21,643 nt of DNA, from the NCBI GenBank assembly GCA_023426545.1, contig JAFAAN010000025.1, positions 1-21,643 of the forward strand, in the 5' to 3' direction. Below are positions 13,936 to 20,022 of this stretch, one piece after another. A program made the position numbers and the translations under genes. The notes under the pieces are model-generated. The model searched no databases. It was not told the origin of the DNA and was given only the letters and a program-made list of their open reading frames with translations. The stretch is from Pseudomonadota bacterium. Lineage in GTDB: Bacteria; Myxococcota; Myxococcia; Myxococcales; Myxococcaceae. The number at the start of each line of letters is the position of its first letter. Position 1 is the stretch's first letter.

Positions 13936-15834
13936 TCACAGGGGCGGAAGGAGGTGCTGCTTGGGCGGTGTCTCTGCGTGGCACGCGTTGGCGCAGTTGC
14001 CGTACGCGTTCGGCGTCGCGTTCATCGCCGCGAAGTACAGGTCGTAGTACTCCGTGCCGTGGGACTGCACGTGGCAGCCATTGCAGGACATGAGGCTGGG
14101 TCGCAGCGTGCTCTCACGCGTCAGGTGGCACAGGGTGCAGTCCGCGCGATTCTGCGAGTACTTGCGCGAGGAGGCGTGGATGCGGTGGACGATGTCCGAC
14201 ACCTGCCCCACCGCCTGCTCGAAGTGGCACGTCTTGCAGAGCTCCACGTGGTCCACCGCCATCCCGTGGTGCAGGTTGGACAGGGAGTTGGTCCCGTTGT
14301 GGCACACCTGGCAGTTGCCGATGCGCTCCGGGTACTTGGTCACCTGCTCCTGGCCCACCTGGAAGAAGAAGGGGTCCAGCCGGTTGAGCCGCTCGCCCAT
14401 GTAACTGCGGTGGCCCTTCACGACGATGGCATAGGTGCCGGCCTTCGCGTCCGGCGGCAGGGTGACGGCGTAGCGGGCGGGCGGCTGCGAGTCCGCGTAG
14501 CCAGGGAGAAGGGACGGCAGGCCAGGCTCCACGAAGAAGCGCGGCTCGCTCGTGCCGGGATAGGAGAAGTACGGCAGCTGGTAGGTGCCGTTGGCCACGC
14601 GGAGGTCCTGCAGCGGCCCCACCACCTTGAAACCGGATTCCGAGCTGCTCGTATCCCGGTAGGTGAAGATCATGTAGTCGTTGAAGTAGGCCAGCCCGTT
14701 GGACTCGCCGTTCATGTAGTCGTTGAAGGTGGGCAGCAGGTCGCGTGAGTGCAGGCCGTTGCCATCCCCGTCACGCAGCGACACCATGAAGTCCACCGTC
14801 TCGCCCGGCATGAAGTAGCGGCCGTTCTGCGGCGTCCGGATGCGCACGGCCTGCTCCAGTCCGAAGCCACAGGGCACCCGCTCGTCGGTCGCGAGTCCGT
14901 CCGCTCCCAACCGGAAGCAGGTCGCCGGGCGCTCCTGCTCCGGGACGAAGGTCACCGGGAAATAGAAAGGCTCCGAGGGCATCAGGCTCCAGGTGACGCG
15001 AATGACACCGTCACCGGAGAGGTCGGGCATGGTGATGGACTTGAAGGGGTTGGTGGCGTTGGCCACCGAGACCTTCACCACCGTCTGGTAGATGGGCTCG
15101 ACGCCGGGCGGCTGTGGCTCCGGATCGTCCGGGAAGCGGGGACGCTCCAGGCCGTCCACGGTCCAGCTCACCCGCGTCCGACCGGTGGTGGCGTTCTCCG
15201 CGAGGAAGTCCCGGCGCAGATAGGTCTGCGACGCGCGCACGTTGCCGTCCGAGTCCAGCACCTCCACCTGGAAGGAGTCGTTGTTGGAGATCATCCACGC
15301 GGCGTTCTCGAAGTACGTCTCGCGCTGGAAGCTGCCGCCACCGCGGTCCCGCCAGGTCTCCTGGCCAATGGTCAGCCCGCTCCAGTCGAGCGACTTGAAC
15401 CGCGACTGCCGGCGGGCCCAGGTCGCTGGCGCCTGCCGGTCATTGAACTGGGTGTGCTGGCCGAAGACGGTGTCCACCAGCGTGATTTCACGCAGGAAGT
15501 AGACCGTGCCCGGCGTGACGTTGAGGCGCGCGAACGGGGGCGTGGGCGGCCCCAGGGGCGCGCCGTCATTCAGCCGCGTGCAAACGTCCGGATAGGCGCC
15601 GTCAGGCAGGTTCACGTCTCCGAGCGCCACCGGCTCGCCATTGGGGAGGATGGCGCAGCCATTGAAGGCCAGGAGGCTGAGGGAGATGGCGCCGGACGCG
15701 GAGCTCGAGTACGGGTCGAACGCCCTCGCGCCACGGCCACGCGTCCCCTCCGCGTCAGAGACGTCGAACAGGTTGCAGCCCGAGCCGAGCACCCAGGAAG
15801 ACAGGCATAAGAGTAGTGCGAGAGGCTTTTTCAT
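13936..15834 (-). CDS. Pentaheme c-type cytochrome lipoprotein
   Basis: A 632-residue exported protein. The signal peptide MKKPLALLLCLSSWVLGSGC ends at a likely lipidated Cys20. Residues 60-495 are a large beta-rich part without haem sites. The C-terminal 130 residues hold five haem attachment sites: CQVCH (508), CKTCH (533), CTLCH (566), CNGCH (584) and CANACH (614), the last with an extra residue (CX3CH). His residues between them (LHHGMAVDH, VHRIHASS) can be distal ligands. The layout, haems packed in the tail after beta domains, recalls OmcA/MtrC-type outer-membrane cytochromes, but with half the haems. It should carry electrons across or on the envelope. No ribosome site precedes the ATG; it lies 77 bases after the diheme cytochrome gene. 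Confidence 0.9.
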   Translation of the reverse strand: MKKPLALLLCLSSWVLGSGCNLFDVSDAEGTRGRGARAFDPYSSSASGAISLSLLAFNGCAILPNGEPVALGDVNLPDGAYPDVCTRLNDGAPLGPPTPPFARLNVTPGTVYFLREITLVDTVFGQHTQFNDRQAPATWARRQSRFKSLDWSGLTIGQETWRDRGGGSFQRETYFENAAWMISNNDSFQVEVLDSDGNVRASQTYLRRDFLAENATTGRTRVSWTVDGLERPRFPDDPEPQPPGVEPIYQTVVKVSVANATNPFKSITMPDLSGDGVIRVTWSLMPSEPFYFPVTFVPEQERPATCFRLGADGLATDERVPCGFGLEQAVRIRTPQNGRYFMPGETVDFMVSLRDGDGNGLHSRDLLPTFNDYMNGESNGLAYFNDYMIFTYRDTSSSESGFKVVGPLQDLRVANGTYQLPYFSYPGTSEPRFFVEPGLPSLLPGYADSQPPARYAVTLPPDAKAGTYAIVVKGHRSYMGERLNRLDPFFFQVGQEQVTKYPERIGNCQVCHNGTNSLSNLHHGMAVDHVELCKTCHFEQAVGQVSDIVHRIHASSRKYSQNRADCTLCHLTRESTLRPSLMSCNGCHVQSHGTEYYDLYFAAMNATPNAYGNCANACHAETPPKQHLLPPL

Positions 15835-15911
15835 GTGAGGGGGCAAAGAGTCGTCACGGGGGAACAGGGACCCGCAGTCTAGCGGGCATCCCGAGTTGAG
15901 ACCAAAAAGCA

Positions 15912-16877
15912 TCAAGGTGCATCGGCGGCACGGGCGGACGCGGCGGCGGGCACCGTCTGGAGGTAACGGTACATGGCCCGCAGGTCGTCCTGCGACAGCC
16001 CGGCGAAGAATCCCCAGGGCATGACGAGCTTGTTGACCTGCCCCTGGGCGCTGGGCGCTGGGGCCAGGTCGCGGAAGGCGGCGAAGCGGGCGATGAACGC
16101 TTCTTCGCTCAGGGTGTGCAGTCCCTGCGCGTGGGGTGTGAGGTTCGACGCCACTTCCGGCGCGTAGGGCGTGGGCATGGGGCGCCCTCCCACGAAGGGC
16201 GTCCCCTCCTCGTCCATTCCCGCGTGGCACGCGGCGCACTGCGCCACCTGCGTGAGATAGCGCCCCCGGGAGACGGGGTCGTCCGCGGGAGGCGGCACGG
16301 GCCCGGGCAGGGGCGAGGCGAGGCCATCGAGCGCGCTCATCATCTCCTCGGGCAGGCTCGAGCGAGGCACGACCTTCGACGACGGGGGCACCTGCCGGAG
16401 CCACGCGATGACCGCCTTCGCGTCCTCGTCCGACAGCTCGCGGTAGACGAGGTACGGCATCATCGGCACCAGCACGCGGCCGTCGCGGCCAAAACCCTCG
16501 CGCAAGGCGCGCAACAGCTCCGCGTCCGTCCACTTGCCGATGCCGTGCTCAGGGTCGGACGTGATGTTGGGCGAGCAGACGCGCCCGGGAAGCCCCCACT
16601 GCTCGTCCTGGCACGCGCCCGACAGCGGCGCGCCGCGGACCGGGCCACCATAACGCGCCCAGTCCCGCTCCGTGTGACAGGCGCCGCACGCCAGCACGTT
16701 CTCCACGAGGTAGCGCCCTCGCTCCAGCCTCCGGGCCTCCGGGCTCGGGGGCGCCTCTCCCCGGCTGCGCACGGCCTCTTGCCGCGGCGCGGCGGGAGGC
16801 GGAGCTTCCGCGGGGGCATCTGCGCGTGGCTTGCAGGCACACAACCCCAATGCCGCCGCCAGAACGAGGAGTCTCAC
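15912..16877 (-). CDS. Diheme cytochrome c lipoprotein
   Basis: A 321-residue protein with two class I cytochrome c domains. Haem sites are CGACH (64-68) and CAACH (214-218). Candidate Met ligands are MMPY (139-142) and the MPWGFF stretch near 294. The SPNITSDPEHGIGKW segment is typical of cytochrome subunits of membrane-associated dehydrogenases. The start is taken as GTG 16877 because GGGAGG lies nine bases upstream and the protein then opens with a lipoprotein signal (MRLLVLAAALGLCAC, lipobox LCAC, Cys15); an ATG at 16913 would add 12 residues. It is thus probably anchored in the periplasm as an electron carrier. It lies 36 bases after the Rieske oxygenase gene, in the same operon. Confidence 0.9.
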   Translation of the reverse strand: MRLLVLAAALGLCACKPRADAPAEAPPPAAPRQEAVRSRGEAPPSPEARRLERGRYLVENVLACGACHTERDWARYGGPVRGAPLSGACQDEQWGLPGRVCSPNITSDPEHGIGKWTDAELLRALREGFGRDGRVLVPMMPYLVYRELSDEDAKAVIAWLRQVPPSSKVVPRSSLPEEMMSALDGLASPLPGPVPPPADDPVSRGRYLTQVAQCAACHAGMDEEGTPFVGGRPMPTPYAPEVASNLTPHAQGLHTLSEEAFIARFAAFRDLAPAPSAQGQVNKLVMPWGFFAGLSQDDLRAMYRYLQTVPAAASARAADAP

Positions 16878-16913
16878 GATGTCTTGCCTCCCAGGGCACG
16901 CGGCCCGGCACAA

Positions 16914-17939
16914 TCATTCCGGAAGAGGACCACCATCCGCGGGCGCACGACCCTGGCGGATGGCAATCACACCTCGGCGGTACTCGGCGGGGAGCCGGTC
17001 CGCCTTCGTAAAGACTTCACCCGTGAAGCTCGTGGGATGCGCCCGGGGCCGCACTCCCTCCAGGACCCGCCGGTCCTGTTCGAGAATGGCCAGCTCGCTC
17101 TTCAGGAACATGTCCGGGAAGTGAGCGCGCAACCGTGGATGGTACGAGCAGAAGTAGAAGCACCGCATCTTCTCTTCCGACACGGGCGAAGCGATGGCGT
17201 ACACGGTGTGGACGTAGAAGAGCGTGGGCTTGAAAGCCAGCCGCACGGCGAAGGGCCACGTCACCTCATAGGTGAGCGTGGTGCGGTCCACCCTGGGCGG
17301 GACGCCACCGATGGACGGCGACAGCGCAGGGTAGACAATCTGCGAGCGCACGCCCCTCGGCAATACCTCGACGTCATAGGGGGGGACCTCCTCCTGGGCC
17401 GGGTTGCCGAAGGTGCCGTCATGCACCCACGACAGGTGGGCCACATCGAGGATGACCTCCACCATGCGCCCGGCGGAGACGTCCCAATCGAGCAAGGGCA
17501 GCACGACCGTGGCGACGCTGCCATCCTCCAGCTCCGGCCACTCGGGCAGCGGAGCGACGGGCTCGGGGGCCAGACAGACCCACACCAGGCCATATCGTTC
17601 CGTGGCGCGAAATGACGCGAGCGCCGCGCGCGGCGGCACTGGCACTCCGGGTTGCGACGGAATCTTCACACAGCGTCCGTCGGCTCCGTAGGTCCAGCCA
17701 TGAAAGGCACAGCGAATGCCTTCGGGCGTTGGCTGACCATCACGAAGGTCCGCGCCGCGATGCGCGCAGTAACGCTGTGACGCCGCGACGCCCTGGCCCG
17801 TGCGCCACACCACCAGGTCGGTTTCGAGGAGGCGAGCGGCGAGTGGACGCTCACCCAGCTCCTGCGAGAACGCAACCGGATGCCAGTACGCGGAGAACGC
17901 TTCGTTGTAATGACGCACGAGGCCGTCGGTCTGGCTCAC
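16914..17939 (-). CDS. Rieske non-haem iron oxygenase
   Basis: A 341-residue oxygenase of the aromatic ring-hydroxylating / PaO-type group. The Rieske [2Fe-2S] site is CAH (58-60) plus CAFH (77-80). The mononuclear iron site is DVAHLSWVH, giving His168 and His173, with Asp289 (EQDRR) as the likely third ligand. It should use oxygen and two electrons to hydroxylate, demethylate or desaturate a small substrate in the cytoplasm; no signal peptide is present. No ferredoxin or reductase gene is in the window. The start is GTG 17939, whose GTGA overlaps the stop of the acidic 60-residue peptide, so the two are translationally coupled. The substrate is unknown: it may be the peptide, or the product of the divergent NRPS. 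Confidence 0.93.
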   Translation of the reverse strand: MSQTDGLVRHYNEAFSAYWHPVAFSQELGERPLAARLLETDLVVWRTGQGVAASQRYCAHRGADLRDGQPTPEGIRCAFHGWTYGADGRCVKIPSQPGVPVPPRAALASFRATERYGLVWVCLAPEPVAPLPEWPELEDGSVATVVLPLLDWDVSAGRMVEVILDVAHLSWVHDGTFGNPAQEEVPPYDVEVLPRGVRSQIVYPALSPSIGGVPPRVDRTTLTYEVTWPFAVRLAFKPTLFYVHTVYAIASPVSEEKMRCFYFCSYHPRLRAHFPDMFLKSELAILEQDRRVLEGVRPRAHPTSFTGEVFTKADRLPAEYRRGVIAIRQGRAPADGGPLPE

Positions 17940-18118
17940 GCCAGGGCGAGCGGGGCGATCTTGCTTTCGATTTCCTCGAGGAGGAAGTCGATCTCCTCAA
18001 TCTCGTCGAGCTTCTCGGGCGCAGCGGTGAGCTCCGCGGAGGGCTCCGACGATGAGGGGCTTTCGGAGGCAGCGTCGACGGGAGGGTGCACCTGCTGGAA
18101 CGTGTCTTCCGACGTCAT
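17936..18118 (-). CDS. Small acidic peptide coupled to the Rieske oxygenase, function unknown
   Basis: A 60-residue peptide with 15 acidic and only two basic residues, and no Cys, Trp or Tyr. Residues 1-34 are Ser/Pro/Ala/Glu-rich and probably disordered. Residues 35-60 form an amphipathic acidic helix (KLDEIEEIDFLLEEIESK) ending in the uncharged tail IAPLALA. The layout resembles a precursor peptide (helical recognition part plus short hydrophobic tail), but I cannot match it to any known family, and the absence of Cys and near-absence of Ser/Thr in the tail argue against lanthipeptides or thiopeptides. The ATG at 18118 has GGAG ten bases upstream. It is the first gene of the run and overlaps the oxygenase start by GTGA. 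It is not MbtH-like. A small protein partner of the oxygenase is the main alternative. Confidence 0.7.
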   Translation of the reverse strand: MTSEDTFQQVHPPVDAASESPSSSEPSAELTAAPEKLDEIEEIDFLLEEIESKIAPLALA

Positions 18119-18150
18119 CGAAATGATCTCCAGGGGGTGAGGGGCTCGCA

Positions 18151-18180
18151 ATGCTGCCGCGTTGGCTCACGTGATGTCAA
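18151..18180 (-). promoter_or_regulatory. Putative promoter of the peptide/Rieske operon
   Basis: On the minus strand TTGACA (18180-18175), a perfect -35 consensus, is followed after 18 bases by CAGCAT (18156-18151), a weak -10 that keeps the key A and T. It would give a leader of about 25 bases before the peptide ATG. The spacer contains TCACGTGA. Confidence 0.45.
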
Positions 18181-18185
18181 CGCGG
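18157..18185. repeat. Inverted repeat with central palindrome in the divergent promoter region
   Basis: CCGCGTTG (18157-18164) and CAACGCGG (18178-18185) are perfect 8-base inverted arms, 13 bases apart. The palindrome TCACGTGA (18167-18174) lies between them. The right arm overlaps the -35 box of the putative peptide promoter. It sits between the divergent peptide/Rieske and outer-membrane/NRPS operons, so it is a good candidate operator for both. Confidence 0.5.
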
Positions 18186-18241
18186 GCTGTCCCATAAGTG
18201 CGTCAGGCCATGCGGTGCGGTAGGCTCAGGACGACACGACT

Positions 18242-20002
18242 GTGCAACACATCGCACAATCCGTCGCGTGGTCCCCCCGGCAGGCTCCCCTTCGCGACTT
18301 CACGATGCCCTTCAACATCACCTCCGCTGCACTGATTCTCCTCGGGGCCGCGCTCGCCAACGCCGCGCCGCCGGAAGCCGCGAGCGCCGCCGTGGAGCCT
18401 CCAGCCAAGGTCCGGCGCACCACGAAGAAGCCGGCGGCATCGCGCCTCGCCCCTCCTCGCATCACCAAAAAGAAGCGCACCGCCCCAGCTCGGGCCCGGA
18501 GTGAAACAAAGACATCGCGCTCCGTCTCATCCGAGACAACCGAACCGGCCCCTGCCCTGGACTTGCCCGAGATAGAGCCTGGGGCATCCGTGACACAGGC
18601 GCCCCCTCCTCCAGTCGAGCCAGCCCCCCCCACGCGAGACAGCGCGCCCGACCCGCTGGCGGTGCACCCCGCCGTGGTGGAGGAACACTCGGGCACGTTG
18701 GATCCATTGATGGTGCGTCCGGTGTCCATGGAGGCACCAGATGACGACACCACCTTCGAACCCTCCCCAGCTTCCCCTGACAAGCAGCCTTCCAAGACGG
18801 ACATCCGCGAGGTGTTCCGCCAGCCACAGTTCGTGGACGATGGCCCACCGCGATCCGCGAACGCCCCCGCGGACATCCTCACGCTCGGCGGCGCCTACTT
18901 CCAGCGAGCAGAGCTGAGCGCCTCGCGCGGCGACTCGGAAGCGCGCCTGACGCCCGTGCTGCCGTCGCTCGCGGACGTGTTCCTCGACATCAACCCCTCC
19001 GAGCAGATTCGCGGGTTCGTGCGCGGGCGGCTTCTTTATGACCCGCTCGACGTGCAGCTCTCCAAGCCGCAGTCGGTCCTGGACCAGTTCTGGTTCCGCT
19101 TCGGCCTGGCCCACCGGGTCTTCGTCACGGCCGGCCGCCAGCAGGTCCGCTGGGGCAGCTCCCGCATCTGGAATCCCACGGACTTTCTCCAGGCGCCCAA
19201 CCCCCAGCCGCTCGACGCCGTGGACCTGCGCACGGGCGTGGACATGTTGAAGGTGAACGTGCCGTGGGAGGAGATGGCCTCCAGCCTGTGGCTCATCGCC
19301 ACGGCGGACCTGAATGGACCCGAGGAGCAGCCCATCCGCTATGGCGGAGCCATTCGAGCAGAGGTGGTGCTCGGCCCCAGCGAGCTGGCGCTGTCTGCGG
19401 CCTTCCAGCAGGGCCGCCGTCCCCGGTATGGCATCGACTGGTCCGTGGGCCTGGGGCCCTTCGACCTCAACGCGGAGATGGCGCTCCTGCAGGACACCCC
19501 CATGCGTCTATGGGAGCGCGGAGAGACCGGCTACGTCGAGCGCCCCTTCAGGGGCCCGAAGCCACAGGTCAGCGCCGGCATCAAGGGGACCTTCCGCGTG
19601 GCGGACGTCTACCGCACCATCTTCCGGCTGGAAGGCTTCTACAATTCGCTGGGCACGGCTGATCGCGCGCAGCTGACGTGGCAGCGCTCCACGGCGGACT
19701 ATCTGCCACTGTTCTTCGGACGGGCCTATGGCATGGCCCAGGTCAGCATCGACCGGCGCAGCCAGTTCGAGCCGCGCGTGACCCTCACCGCGCTTGCCAA
19801 CCTCAGTGACCCGTCCATGCTGGGCCGTATCGACTTCGACATCGCCGTGCTGCGCGACGTCGTGGCGCAGCTCTTCGTCGAAGCGCCCATGGGCCCGCGT
19901 GGCACCGAGTTCCGCTTCCAGCCCGACCTCTCCGTGGTGGAAGTCCCACCCGTGGGCCTGCCGCTCTTCCGCACGGGCGTCAGCGTCTACATCAAGATGT
20001 GA
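18242..20002 (+). CDS. Outer-membrane beta-barrel protein with long disordered N-terminal region
   Basis: A 586-residue exported protein from GTG 18242, or 565 residues from ATG 18305. The signal peptide core is ITSAALILLGAALANAA; the longer form supplies the positive charges a signal peptide needs, the shorter has none, and neither start has a good ribosome site. Residues 45-220 are Pro/Ala/Thr/Lys-rich, first basic (ITKKKRTAPARAR), then acidic. From about 225 to the end the sequence alternates strands typical of a beta-barrel, including GRQQVRWGSSRIWNPTDFL, a pattern seen in DUF1302-like outer-membrane proteins, and ends in VSVYIKM. It could be a porin, export channel or structural protein. 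The NRPS gene starts 20 bases later, so they share a transcript. Confidence 0.82.
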   Translation: MQHIAQSVAWSPRQAPLRDFTMPFNITSAALILLGAALANAAPPEAASAAVEPPAKVRRTTKKPAASRLAPPRITKKKRTAPARARSETKTSRSVSSETTEPAPALDLPEIEPGASVTQAPPPPVEPAPPTRDSAPDPLAVHPAVVEEHSGTLDPLMVRPVSMEAPDDDTTFEPSPASPDKQPSKTDIREVFRQPQFVDDGPPRSANAPADILTLGGAYFQRAELSASRGDSEARLTPVLPSLADVFLDINPSEQIRGFVRGRLLYDPLDVQLSKPQSVLDQFWFRFGLAHRVFVTAGRQQVRWGSSRIWNPTDFLQAPNPQPLDAVDLRTGVDMLKVNVPWEEMASSLWLIATADLNGPEEQPIRYGGAIRAEVVLGPSELALSAAFQQGRRPRYGIDWSVGLGPFDLNAEMALLQDTPMRLWERGETGYVERPFRGPKPQVSAGIKGTFRVADVYRTIFRLEGFYNSLGTADRAQLTWQRSTADYLPLFFGRAYGMAQVSIDRRSQFEPRVTLTALANLSDPSMLGRIDFDIAVLRDVVAQLFVEAPMGPRGTEFRFQPDLSVVEVPPVGLPLFRTGVSVYIKM

Positions 20003-20022
20003 AACTCCCCCCGAGCACCGAC

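Noticed and set aside
17936..18118. MbtH-like protein or known RiPP precursor (lanthipeptide, lasso, mycofactocin, Nif11 or nitrile-hydratase leader) as identity of the small peptide
   Set aside because: No MbtH motif, no core Cys, no Thr/Ser-rich core, no matching modifying enzymes next to it and no leader motif I recognise.
11471..18174. CACGTG palindromes in both divergent promoter regions as a shared regulator site
   Set aside because: CACGTG is expected every few kilobases at this GC content, and the flanking bases differ (CCACGTGG against TCACGTGA), so two occurrences are not evidence of co-regulation.
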